The translations under genes were made by a program, and so were the position numbers. From assembly GCA_902809935.1 (NCBI GenBank), contig LR778134.1, forward strand, positions 806,001 to 870,000: a stretch of DNA of 64,000 nucleotides, given 5' to 3'. Source of the stretch: Ruminococcaceae bacterium BL-4 (lineage in GTDB: Bacteria; Bacillota; Clostridia; Oscillospirales; Acutalibacteraceae). Below the pieces are notes generated by a model. It was given only the letters and a program-made list of their open reading frames with translations. It searched no databases and was not told the DNA's origin. Of this stretch, positions 7,658 through 15,875 are shown in pieces; position 1 is the stretch's first letter, and every line of letters begins with the position of its first letter.

Positions 7658-8947
7658 TTATAACACTTTTACAGTAGAAAAGCCATAGTCCTTTAAAAGA
7701 GAAGCGGCTTGTGGCAGAATTAATTCACCGGGCATGACAATCGGAATTCCGGGCGGACAGGGACAAGCTGCCTCAGCACAGATAGCGCCGACCGATTCTT
7801 CTACCGGGAGTTCATGATTTTCGGATAAGACTGCTTCACGAAGCGGCAGCACGACCGGTGGAAGCTCTTCTAATTCCGGCAGATCCGAATCCGAAGGAAT
7901 TGTCTTCTTTTGAGGAAGTTCTGAAAACAATTCCAGTGCTTTTTTGACTCGCTCAAAATCTTCCGGTTGGTTCCACGGGGTTGCGATCAGCACACAGTAG
8001 CGGCTGTCTGCCATTTCGGGTTCCACCCCATTTTTTCGCAGAAATTCGGCAAGCTCTTCGCCGGAATAGCCGTGGAAAGAAGCATCCAGTGTTAACCGAG
8101 TTGGATCATCACTAATAGAAGGGATCGAAAGAGAAGTGGCTTTTTCTTTTAGTTTAAAGATGGCTTCTTGTACCGGCCCAAAAGCGTCCGGATGCTCATA
8201 AAGCCATTTTACAGTGAGATCGATACTTGCCATGATCGGATAAGAAGGACTGGTAGAGCCAAAAAGCGCCATAGCACTCTTGGCGTTCTTTAAAAATTGT
8301 TCGTCTCCAATTTGAAGCAGGGCACCGCCGGTCAAAACGCCGAGCGTCTTGTGGACAGAATCGGCGGTCATCGAAGCACCTAGATGAAGAGGATGGAGAT
8401 CAGGCTTGGTAAAGGCCAGATGAGAGCCGTGCGCATTATCCACCAGGAGCGGAATTCCTTTTTCTTTGCAGGCTTTTGCGAGAGCTGGAATATCGAGTAC
8501 TCTGCCGTAATAATCCGGGCTGGTCACATAGCAGGCGTTTACCTGTACCGGAGACTGCAGATAGAGCAGCAGCTCCTGAGGCTTTACCCATACGGGTTCC
8601 AGTCCTAAAAGAGCCATGGCGTTTACCGCGGAACGGTGGATTCTGCGGGAACAGAGTACCTTGCCTTTTTCCGGACAGGCGAGGTGAAGCATCGTCTGAA
8701 TACAAAGTGTGCAGCCGTCAGTCGAAAAAAGGGTGCGCTTTGCGCCAAAGAGATGGGCAGCGTTCTGTTCGGCTTCTAGAATAGGGCCGCAGGCGTCATA
8801 AAGACTGTCGGTATCCGGAAGTTCCGTTAAATCAAGAGAAAGCAGGTCTTTTGGCAGAAAAGCATTTTTGTGGCCGGGCGTATGAAAAGATGACCGTCCT
8901 AGAGAAAGATGACGGCGTAATGCGTTATAAAGGGGAGAATCAGCCAT
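7658..8947 (-). CDS. Orn/Lys/Arg decarboxylase-family PLP enzyme
   Basis: Fold-type I PLP enzyme of the YaaO/speA-like group, 429 residues, starting at ATG 8947 behind AAAGGAG. The family marks are FHTPGHKNA near residue 22, DTDSLYDACGPI, TDGCTLCIQTML, DNAHGSHLAF and the PLP-lysine motif ADSVHKTLGVLTGGALL. The C-terminal decarboxylase domain ends with CPCPPGIPIVMPGE. It decarboxylates a basic amino acid to a polyamine precursor; lysine, arginine and ornithine cannot be told apart here. In Bacillus the homologous yaaO is likewise just upstream of tmk-yaaQ. The Cys after TDG (other members have Ser or Thr) is a small oddity. Confidence 0.88.
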   Translation of the reverse strand: MADSPLYNALRRHLSLGRSSFHTPGHKNAFLPKDLLSLDLTELPDTDSLYDACGPILEAEQNAAHLFGAKRTLFSTDGCTLCIQTMLHLACPEKGKVLCSRRIHRSAVNAMALLGLEPVWVKPQELLLYLQSPVQVNACYVTSPDYYGRVLDIPALAKACKEKGIPLLVDNAHGSHLAFTKPDLHPLHLGASMTADSVHKTLGVLTGGALLQIGDEQFLKNAKSAMALFGSTSPSYPIMASIDLTVKWLYEHPDAFGPVQEAIFKLKEKATSLSIPSISDDPTRLTLDASFHGYSGEELAEFLRKNGVEPEMADSRYCVLIATPWNQPEDFERVKKALELFSELPQKKTIPSDSDLPELEELPPVVLPLREAVLSENHELPVEESVGAICAEAACPCPPGIPIVMPGELILPQAASLLKDYGFSTVKVL

Positions 8948-8987
8948 CCTTAAAGCTCCTTTCGAAATAAGTAGGGAATTCTAAAAA

Positions 8988-9596
8988 TCAGTTTTGAGGA
9001 TTGCCATCTGCTGGGGATTCTAATTCGTCCAGTGTGAGTCGATAGCTCGGCAAAAACTCCTCCAAAAAGGCTTCGGCTTCAGGCAGATGCATCGCGTGGA
9101 TCGAAGAGAGCAGCGTTTCTTTTGCTTTGCTGAATTCCAGACTTCCGGTTCCGGTTTCCTCTGTACATTTGATGAGAGCGCTGAGCTTGTCCGCAGCTTT
9201 TACCAGCGGACGCAGTTCCTCATCTCCCGGAGCATCCTGCAGAAAGAGCGTGTGGTAGTCTCCCTGCAGCTCTTTTGGAAGAAGAGAAAGAAGCCTCCCG
9301 GCAGCATCATGCTCGACTTCTTTATAAGCAGACTGAATTTTCTGGTTGCCATATTTCACCGGGGTCGGAAGATCACCGGTTAAAATTTCGGTGCAGTCGT
9401 GAAAAAGGGCCAGTGTGGCAGCCCGCTCCGGATTGACGTGACCACCGAAACGCCGGTTGCGCAGAAGGCAAAGGGCATGTGCGAGAACGGCAGTTTCATA
9501 ACTGTGTTCGCAGAGATTTTCGGGGCGGGAGTTACGCATTAGACCCCAGCGGTGAATATATTTCATACGGGAAAGCATCGCAAAAAAATGGAACAA
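8988..9596 (-). CDS. 5'-deoxynucleotidase YfbR-like HD protein
   Basis: A 202-residue HD-domain phosphohydrolase related to YfbR, which removes the phosphate from deoxynucleoside 5'-monophosphates. Translation starts at TTG 9596, seven bases after AGGAGG. Metal-binding residues are visible in CEHSYETAVLAHAL and LFHDCTEILTGDLPTPVKY, the latter giving the HD pair and the substrate-loop TGDLPTPVKY diagnostic of this subfamily. DKLSALIKCTEE follows in the second half. It is the first gene of the long minus-strand operon. A possible T-box relic lies in its leader. Confidence 0.87.
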   Translation of the reverse strand: MFHFFAMLSRMKYIHRWGLMRNSRPENLCEHSYETAVLAHALCLLRNRRFGGHVNPERAATLALFHDCTEILTGDLPTPVKYGNQKIQSAYKEVEHDAAGRLLSLLPKELQGDYHTLFLQDAPGDEELRPLVKAADKLSALIKCTEETGTGSLEFSKAKETLLSSIHAMHLPEAEAFLEEFLPSYRLTLDELESPADGNPQN

Positions 9597-9613
9597 AAGG
9601 ATTCCTCCTGTCG

Positions 9614-9655
9614 AAAAAATTCCGCTTAAAGCGGGCGCTTTTATGGTACCACCAA
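9614..9655 (-). promoter_or_regulatory. Possible T-box antiterminator relic
   Basis: Reading the minus strand, GGTGGTACC (9645-9653) matches the conserved core of T-box antiterminators. It is followed by GCGCCCGC and a short hairpin CCGCT-TTA-AGCGG with a six-T run ending at 9614, like the terminator half of a T-box. The upstream leader seems too short for a full stem I, and no specifier codon is evident. The downstream gene, a nucleotidase, is not a normal T-box target. This may be a relic or a chance match. Confidence 0.3.
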
Positions 9656-9806
9656 CGGAACCAATTTGGCAATGCTTTCAGCTTAAAAAAGCAGAAGAAA
9701 AGGGCCCGTATTTTCACAAAAGCTTCCTGGAAACAACGCTTTTTTTTCCTTCAGAATGTGTTATAATATTCCAGTATCAATCATTCTTTTAAGGAGGATT
9801 AAGCCT

Positions 9807-12197
9807 TTGAAGCGCTTGAGTTTAGAACAGAAGCCCTATCTTCTACGTGCGCTGCTCTATGGGATGCTAACGGCGGCAGTGCTTTTTCTTCCATTTATCA
9901 TTTATGATAAAGGATATTTTTTATTTTACGGTGATTTTAATGTACAGCAGGTACCGTTTTATCAGATGTGTCACGATGCTATCCGCAGCGGAAATGTTAA
10001 ATGGAGTTGGACAACCGATCTCGGAGCTAATTTTGTTGGATCCTATAGCTTCTATCTTTTGGGGAGTCCCTTCTTTTGGCTGACCATTCCATTTCCAAGC
10101 CAAGCAGTACCATATTTGATGGGTCCCCTTTATATTCTGAAATTTGGCTGTGCCGCAATGAATGGTTCTATTTACATACGCCGGTATGTCCATTCTTCAG
10201 AAGGCGCGATCCTTGGCGGAATGCTGTATGCTTTTTCCGGATTTGCCGTTTATAATGTGTTTTTTAATCATTTTCATGAAGCGATCGTCTTTTTCCCATT
10301 GCTTCTATGGTCTTTGGACGAATACATGTACCACCGTCGACGCGGCGTCTTTGCATTTTTCGTTTTTGTCACGGCTTTCATTAATTATTATTTCTTTGTG
10401 GGAATGGTCACTTTCCTCTTGATTTATTGGCTGCTCAGATTCTTTCAAAAAGATTGGAGGATTTCTGCAAGAGACTTTGGATTTTTGGCGCTGGAGGCGG
10501 TCTTGGGCGTCCTTTGTGCCTGTGCCATTCTTTTGCCCACGATCCTTTGCATTGTTCAGAATCCGCGTGTCAATAGCCCTTCGCAGGGGTGGTATGCGTT
10601 GCTTTATGATAATGAACAGCGGTATCTGCATATTCTTTCCTGCTTTTTCTTCCCTCCGGATCTTCCTGCCCGCGCGAACTTTACACCGGATTCCAACAGC
10701 CAATGGGCTTCGCTCGGCGCATGGCTTCCGCTGTTTAGCATGACCGGGGTTATCGCATTTTTACAAAGAAAAAAGAAGAATTGGCTTAAAACTCTGCTTT
10801 TTATTCTTTTTTTCATGACAATGGTGCCTGTGCTTAACAGCGCATTCCAACTTTTTAACAGCAGTTATTATGCTCGTTGGTTTTATATGATCACCTTGAT
10901 GATGAGTCTCGCGACGGTGCAGAGTTTGGAGCTTTCCGATGTGGACTGGCTTAGGGCAATCAAATGGACAATCGGCATCACGCTGGGAATTTCACTGCCA
11001 ATTGGATTTATGGTGAAAAAAGTTACCAGCGGGGAAGAAGCCACTTGGAGCTACGGACTGGAAAAATATCCGAGTCGGTTCTGGCCGTATGTAGCTATTG
11101 CACTTTTGAGCCTGCTTTTGCTGCTCCTTATTTTCCATGAGTATCGGAAAAACCGCCGTCGCTTTATGAAAATGGCGATTTTTGGAGCTGCTTGTATTTC
11201 GGTTGTTTATGGCTGGTTCTTTATCACAACAGGAAAAACACAGGGCGATGACACCCACAATGAACTGATTCCCTATGCGTTAAATGGAGGAAAAGATATT
11301 AACCTTCCCTATTCAGATATTTTTTCTCGGATAGATGTCTATGATGGAATGGATAATCTGCCGATGTATTGGCAGATGCCGACAATACAGGCTTTTCATA
11401 GTATTGTACCGGGAAGTGTGATGGACTTTTATCCTACGATTGGTGTTAAGCGCGATGTTGCCAGCCGTCCGGATACAAAAGTTTATGCGCTGCGCAGTTT
11501 TACCAGCTGTCGCTGGCTGTTTGATCCGACTACCCGTGGACAGAATTTTGTGGATTCTGCAACCAATCAAACTCGCATGCCGGGCTGGACTTATATTACG
11601 AACGAAAACGGCAGTAATATTTATGAAAATGAATATTTTATTCCAATGGGGTTCAGTTATCAAAAATTCATCACACGCGCGGAATATAATGAACTTTCAG
11701 AATCACAGCGTTGTTTGGTCCTGTTAAAGGCGATTGTCCTGCCAGATGATAAAGCAGTTGCCATCGCTCAGCAGAGTGGGCTTACACATTTGGATTCTCC
11801 TCAGTTGGCGGATTTCTCTCAGCAGAGCTATTTTAAAGACTGCGTCGAGCGTGCGGCAGGAGCCTGTACATCGTTTACAACCGATAATAATGGATTTTCA
11901 GCGGTTGCGAAGTCGAGCACTGACCGGTTGATTTTCTTTAGCGTTCCCTATGAGAGCGGGTGGAGTGCGACCGTAAACGGTCAATCGGCTGAAATTGAAA
12001 AAGCCAATATTGGGTTTATGGCGGTTAAAGTACCAGCCGGTGAGGCACAAATTCGGTTTAATTATGAAACCCCCGGTTTAAAGATTGGTGTTCTTCTTTC
12101 GATTGCGGGATTTTTAATTTTAGGAGTTTATGTCTTTCGCAGCCGTCAAAGGAAAAGATGGATCGAACAACAAAGAAAATTAGATAAAGGAGTTTAA
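9807..12197 (+). CDS. YfhO-family polytopic membrane protein
   Basis: A 796-residue integral membrane protein. The start is the TTG at 9807, nine bases after AAGGAGG (MKRLSLEQKPYLLRALLYG); an ATG at 9756 lies upstream of that site. More than ten hydrophobic segments fill roughly residues 18-500. An extracytoplasmic region follows, then a small beta-rich domain (GWSATVNGQSAEIEKANIGFMAVKVPAGEAQIRFNYETPGLKIG) and a last membrane helix with a basic tail. YfhO proteins resemble GT-C glycosyltransferases and in Gram-positives are linked to glycosylation of lipoteichoic acid and related polymers. It is two bases upstream of a GtrB-like transferase, which fits a lipid-linked sugar system. Confidence 0.85.
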   Translation: MKRLSLEQKPYLLRALLYGMLTAAVLFLPFIIYDKGYFLFYGDFNVQQVPFYQMCHDAIRSGNVKWSWTTDLGANFVGSYSFYLLGSPFFWLTIPFPSQAVPYLMGPLYILKFGCAAMNGSIYIRRYVHSSEGAILGGMLYAFSGFAVYNVFFNHFHEAIVFFPLLLWSLDEYMYHRRRGVFAFFVFVTAFINYYFFVGMVTFLLIYWLLRFFQKDWRISARDFGFLALEAVLGVLCACAILLPTILCIVQNPRVNSPSQGWYALLYDNEQRYLHILSCFFFPPDLPARANFTPDSNSQWASLGAWLPLFSMTGVIAFLQRKKKNWLKTLLFILFFMTMVPVLNSAFQLFNSSYYARWFYMITLMMSLATVQSLELSDVDWLRAIKWTIGITLGISLPIGFMVKKVTSGEEATWSYGLEKYPSRFWPYVAIALLSLLLLLLIFHEYRKNRRRFMKMAIFGAACISVVYGWFFITTGKTQGDDTHNELIPYALNGGKDINLPYSDIFSRIDVYDGMDNLPMYWQMPTIQAFHSIVPGSVMDFYPTIGVKRDVASRPDTKVYALRSFTSCRWLFDPTTRGQNFVDSATNQTRMPGWTYITNENGSNIYENEYFIPMGFSYQKFITRAEYNELSESQRCLVLLKAIVLPDDKAVAIAQQSGLTHLDSPQLADFSQQSYFKDCVERAAGACTSFTTDNNGFSAVAKSSTDRLIFFSVPYESGWSATVNGQSAEIEKANIGFMAVKVPAGEAQIRFNYETPGLKIGVLLSIAGFLILGVYVFRSRQRKRWIEQQRKLDKGV

Positions 12198-12199
12198 AA

Positions 12200-13177
12200 A
12201 TGCCAACGGTTTATTTTGTAATTCCATGTTATAACGAAGAAGCAGTTTTGCCGGAAACGGTGAAAGAGCTGACAAAAGTTTTAGAAGGAATGGAAGAACA
12301 TGGCTTAGCAGACCAAAAGAGCCGGATGCTCTTTGTAGATGATGGCAGCCGCGATAAAACGTGGGAGCTGATTTCTAAATATCATGAAGGAAATCATTGG
12401 GTGAGCGGGCTGAAGCTTTCTCATAACCGCGGACATCAAAATGCACTGCTTTCTGGATTGATGACAGCGAAAGAAGTAGCAGATTGTGCAATCAGTCTGG
12501 ATGCCGATTTGCAGGACGATGTAAATGTTCTGCCGCAGTTTGTGCAAAAGTATCTGGAAGGCTGCGATGTGGTTTACGGTGTACGCAATAAGCGTGAGAC
12601 GGATACTTTCTTTAAAAGGACGACGGCTGAAGGCTTTTATAAGGTCATGCAGAAGCTGGGCGTAGATATTGTGTTTAACCATGCGGATTATCGTTTGATG
12701 AGCGCCCGAGCATTGGAAGCACTTTCTGAGTATAAAGAGGTCAATCTTTTCCTACGCGGAATTGTGCCTTTGATTGGGTATAAGAGCGACTATGTCTACT
12801 ATGACCGTCATGAGCGGTTTGCAGGGGAGAGTAAATATCCGCTGAAAAAGATGATTTCGTTTGCGGTGGATGGGATTACCTCTTTTAGCGTAAAACCACT
12901 GAAAATCATTTCAAACTTAGGCATTTTGGTTTCGGTTTTGAGCATTTTTGGATTGCTCTATGCACTGATTTCTCATTTTACAGGGAATGCTGTTTCCGGC
13001 TGGACGGCAATTGTCTGTTCTATCTGGCTGCTGGGAGGAATTCAGATGCTGTGTCTTGGCGTAGTTGGTACTTATGTCGGCAAAATTTACAGTGAAGTAA
13101 AGGGACGTCCGCGTTTTAAGATCGAAACGCTTCTCGATGACAACACGGATAAAATATGTGGAGATAAACACCAGTGA
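12200..13177 (+). CDS. GtrB-like family 2 glycosyltransferase
   Basis: A GT-A fold transferase, 325 residues, like GtrB/DPM1: it moves a sugar from a nucleotide donor onto undecaprenyl phosphate on the cytoplasmic face. FVIPCYNEEAVLPET opens the domain. FVDDGSRDKTW and SLDADLQDD carry the metal- and nucleotide-binding aspartates. HERFAGESKYPLKKMISFAVDGITSFS is typical of this subfamily. Two C-terminal membrane helices lie near residues 232-255 and 270-292. It follows the YfhO gene by two bases, with its ribosome site (AAAGGAG) inside the YfhO end. Confidence 0.9.
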   Translation: MPTVYFVIPCYNEEAVLPETVKELTKVLEGMEEHGLADQKSRMLFVDDGSRDKTWELISKYHEGNHWVSGLKLSHNRGHQNALLSGLMTAKEVADCAISLDADLQDDVNVLPQFVQKYLEGCDVVYGVRNKRETDTFFKRTTAEGFYKVMQKLGVDIVFNHADYRLMSARALEALSEYKEVNLFLRGIVPLIGYKSDYVYYDRHERFAGESKYPLKKMISFAVDGITSFSVKPLKIISNLGILVSVLSIFGLLYALISHFTGNAVSGWTAIVCSIWLLGGIQMLCLGVVGTYVGKIYSEVKGRPRFKIETLLDDNTDKICGDKHQ

Positions 13178-13217
13178 TTTTCAAAAGGGAAAAATAATAG
13201 AAAGGAAAGTTTAAAAA

Positions 13218-14870
13218 TTGACAACTATAAAACGATTTAGTAAGAACCCAAAAATAGTTTGTCTGGTTTTTCTGACCTTTTTTATTTGTCTAATGCTTCA
13301 GCATTGGCAGGTGTTTTATTATTTTGATGATTTTGGCTATGCAAGTTTAAGCTATCGTTATACGGAGCCAAATGCCAGTGCAATGAATTATAATTTATCA
13401 CAGATTTTTGATTACCTTGGACACCATTATCAAATTTGGGGTGGAAGGGTTGTTTCATTTTTTCAGTGTATTGTTTTGATGCGCGGGGGGTTGCCTCTTA
13501 TTAGAACAGTACAGTCTATTGTAATTACGCTGATTTTTGCTTGCATTTATAAAATTAGTCAGACGGATGGTGAAACGAAAAGAACTTTTTTTCTGGCGCT
13601 GATGGTGTGTGCACTTTATGGGACCCTGAGTATCTCTGTTCAAGCTGTCGGTACCTATTGGTTTTCGGCTTCTGTACTCTATATTTTTCCATTTTTTTAT
13701 CTTTTGGTAGGAATGTTGTGTTATAAAAAAGCACTTTTTCAGTACCGTGGGAAAGCAGAATGGAAAAATTATTTTCTAGCAATGTTTTTATTGTTTTTGG
13801 CTGCCTTCTCTATGGAACAGAGCGGATTTGCAGCAATTGTTACAGTGGTAGCCTTTTCTGCTTGCGCTCTTTGGAAGAAAAAAGATAAGTCCCTTTTAAA
13901 AAAAATTATTCCAATGATATTGGTAACGGTTACAGGTTTTATTATTTTGATAATAGCACCGGGAAATGCCATTCGAAAAGCTCATCCTTTTTATGCGGAT
14001 TATTATAATCTTCCATTTTTAAATCAAATAAAAGTTAGTTTTACGAGAGTCTTTTATTATACTTATTCTGATAAAACAAAACTGTTTTGTATAGTCTTTT
14101 CACTTGCAGCGCTCGGGATGGCGTTTGCTAATGAGGTGCATATTCAATTTCAAAAAGAAGGAAAATTACGCAACTTTTCATGGGTTGTTAATGCCCTTAC
14201 GATTGGGTTAAGTCTTTTTTACATTTTTCGCGTTTCGTTTATGACGGAAGGAGCCTTTATTTCCAACAGTCAGTTTTTGGATAGTTGTTTGGGCTTCCTT
14301 TATACGATTTGTATCTTTTGGTCAGTAACACAATATTTATTTCAAAAAAACACCCATACAGATCTTTTTATCTGGTGTATATTTCTCGGTGGATATGGCT
14401 CTATGGCAGTGCTGATGGTTGTTCCAGAATTTACCTATCGGAATCTGCTTTTCTTTTCTTACGCTACATTCCTATTAGTTGCTCGAGTTATATGTGATGC
14501 GTTTAGATGGTTGGAGAGAAAAGACTGGAAATTCAATCAATTAGCAATCCTTTTATTTTGTCCGTTGTTGATTTGTTCGGCTGTTAATTTAGTAGATATT
14601 TATTTAGGCTATCGTACAAATGGAAAAGTGTTAAAATACGACGAAAGAGTCATGAAACAAGTACAGGAGAAGCGGAAAAATGGACAGGATATTCAAACTG
14701 TAAAAATTTTTAAAATTCCTCTTTCAGATTACGGAATTGATACAGCGGTTCCTAACGAATGGACAAGGCAATATTATGGGCTGCCTAAAGAGTTTTATTT
14801 TCAATTTGTTGATTATGATGCAAATGAATTTAAACAGGCTGTATCTGATTTGGAAAATTCCAATGGATAA
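13218..14870 (+). CDS. Polytopic membrane protein, GT-C/DUF6056-like
   Basis: A 550-residue membrane protein with about a dozen hydrophobic segments, starting at TTG 13218 after AGAAAGGAAAG. After the first helix comes YYFDDFGYASLSYRYTE. Such an acidic pair in the first outer loop is usual for GT-C transferases that use polyprenyl-phosphate sugars. This layout (GtrB partner plus polytopic protein) resembles the GtrB-GtrC pairs that decorate surface polymers, and the DUF6056 group is the closest family I recognise. The substrate is unknown. The codon mix is more AT-rich than the preceding two genes. Confidence 0.7.
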   Translation: MTTIKRFSKNPKIVCLVFLTFFICLMLQHWQVFYYFDDFGYASLSYRYTEPNASAMNYNLSQIFDYLGHHYQIWGGRVVSFFQCIVLMRGGLPLIRTVQSIVITLIFACIYKISQTDGETKRTFFLALMVCALYGTLSISVQAVGTYWFSASVLYIFPFFYLLVGMLCYKKALFQYRGKAEWKNYFLAMFLLFLAAFSMEQSGFAAIVTVVAFSACALWKKKDKSLLKKIIPMILVTVTGFIILIIAPGNAIRKAHPFYADYYNLPFLNQIKVSFTRVFYYTYSDKTKLFCIVFSLAALGMAFANEVHIQFQKEGKLRNFSWVVNALTIGLSLFYIFRVSFMTEGAFISNSQFLDSCLGFLYTICIFWSVTQYLFQKNTHTDLFIWCIFLGGYGSMAVLMVVPEFTYRNLLFFSYATFLLVARVICDAFRWLERKDWKFNQLAILLFCPLLICSAVNLVDIYLGYRTNGKVLKYDERVMKQVQEKRKNGQDIQTVKIFKIPLSDYGIDTAVPNEWTRQYYGLPKEFYFQFVDYDANEFKQAVSDLENSNG

Positions 14871-14946
14871 TTTATAAAAATCAATTATGCTTTTTAAGAT
14901 ATTTTTTAAAGAAAATCATATAAATTAATACATTAAAGGTTACTCT

Positions 14947-14982
14947 TTAGGAAAATATGTTTTTTACACGATCAACCATTGA
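14947..14982 (+). pseudogene. Relic: last 11 codons of a small membrane-protein gene
   Basis: The reading LGKYVFYTINH-stop at 14947-14982 is nearly identical to the last residues (LGRYVFYTINH) of the intact small membrane gene at 34754-35089. Nothing of the rest of that gene is found upstream, so this is the broken left edge of the duplicated cassette. Confidence 0.8.
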
Positions 14983-15000
14983 ATAAAGGGAGGAGTCCCT

Positions 15001-15291
15001 ATGAGGGAAAAAAGGATAACAGATTTTATTTTTCCGATTGGTCTGCTTGTTTTGAATCTGATGTTGATTGGTTTGCTTTTATGGCCGTCCGCGGCGAAAT
15101 TATTTGTAAATCCATGGGTGATAGTAGCATTTGTGGGTTATTTTGTACTTTCGTTTTTTTTAACACGGGGGCAGAAGAAAAAACAGACACAAGAAAAAAA
15201 CATAAAATCAATAAAAATTTTGTATCTGGTGAATGAATGCTTGGGGTTTATTGTTTTAGCGATTTTATTAACAGAACCATACCTCCATTAA
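15001..15291 (+). CDS. Small membrane protein, left paralogue
   Basis: A 96-residue protein, not recognised, starting at ATG 15001 after AGGGAGGAG. There are three hydrophobic segments: about residues 9-29 (FIFPIGLLVLNLMLIGLLL), 39-55 (WVIVAFVGYFVLSFFL) and 76-91. A basic loop, RGQKKKQTQEKNIKSIK, lies between the second and third. It has the same length as the paralogue at 35105-35395, and about 75 of 96 residues agree. It has lost its intact upstream partner and its downstream partner carries a stop codon, so it may be an orphan under decay. No function can be proposed. Confidence 0.7.
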   Translation: MREKRITDFIFPIGLLVLNLMLIGLLLWPSAAKLFVNPWVIVAFVGYFVLSFFLTRGQKKKQTQEKNIKSIKILYLVNECLGFIVLAILLTEPYLH

Positions 15292-15364
15292 TCATTGTTG
15301 TAATGGAGAAGGCTGTTATAAAAGGGCTATGAAACCTGATCTTATTAGAGAGAGAAGAAATTCT

Positions 15365-15691
15365 ATGCAATAACAATTAGACAAGACAAAAAGTTTATGG
15401 TATCTATGTGCGCTGCTCTGCTTTCTTTGCGGGCTTATTTTTGCATGTAGTGCGATGCTTGTAACACTTAAAATGTATTCGATCTCCATTCCAATGGGAA
15501 AGGTTGGGATGGTAATTGGCTTAATTGGTGTCATTTTATATTGGATCATAATAGGAGGAGCACCAGCAGCAGCAAACACAAAAGAAAAGCGGGAAAAGTT
15601 TAAGCAGGATATATGGGTCAGACGTTCTATATTGTCTTTGAAAATTTGCCTTGAAATTGCGTTGGTAGCGCTCCTAATCCGAAGACCTTAA
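15365..15691 (+). pseudogene. Small membrane protein gene with an early stop codon
   Basis: This is the left copy of the 108-residue gene at 35458-35784. Both span 327 bases in frame, but here codon 3 is TAA (ATG CAA TAA) where the right copy has CAA. Downstream of the stop, translation agrees almost perfectly with the right copy. A start at the internal ATG 15455 could still give a 78-residue product, but no ribosome site is evident there and the first hydrophobic helix would be lost. Most likely it is a recent nonsense pseudogene. Confidence 0.8.
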
Positions 15692-15742
15692 AGTACATCG
15701 TATCTATTTTGCTTTTCAGAGTTTTTAATTAAAATAAAAAAC

Positions 15743-15783
15743 AAAAAAGAAAGGCCGATTAAAAATCGGTCTTTCTTTTTTGC
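15743..15783. terminator. Bidirectional terminator
   Basis: A long stem (15743-15760 with 15765-15781) with a short A-rich loop has T-runs on both sides: TTTTTT on the plus side, and an A-rich left flank giving a U-tract for the minus strand. It separates the convergent small-membrane-gene relics and the M20 gene. Confidence 0.88.
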
Positions 15784-15875
15784 TCGTTAGAGCAGTTTTG
15801 AAAAAAATAGAGGAAAAATCGGCAGGCGGTAAAAAGGCCTACCAAGACGTTATCTTGTATTGGGAATGGATATAA

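Larger units (their letters stand above)
14947..15691 (+). repeat. Left copy of a ~0.74-kb direct repeat
   Basis: This stretch matches 35054-35784 in the same orientation: tail of one small membrane gene, a complete 96-residue gene, and a third gene. Identity is uneven: by my count about 78 percent at protein level for the middle gene and about 94 percent for the last 78 residues of the third. The two copies bracket about 20 kb with the M20/YfcC/LysR genes and the polysaccharide operon. Confidence 0.92.

Noticed and set aside
15781-15794. D-arm-like TGCTCGTTAGAGCA near the left cassette copy, suggesting a second tRNA relic
   Set aside because: It is a short chance hairpin; no T-arm, anticodon arm or acceptor sequence is nearby.
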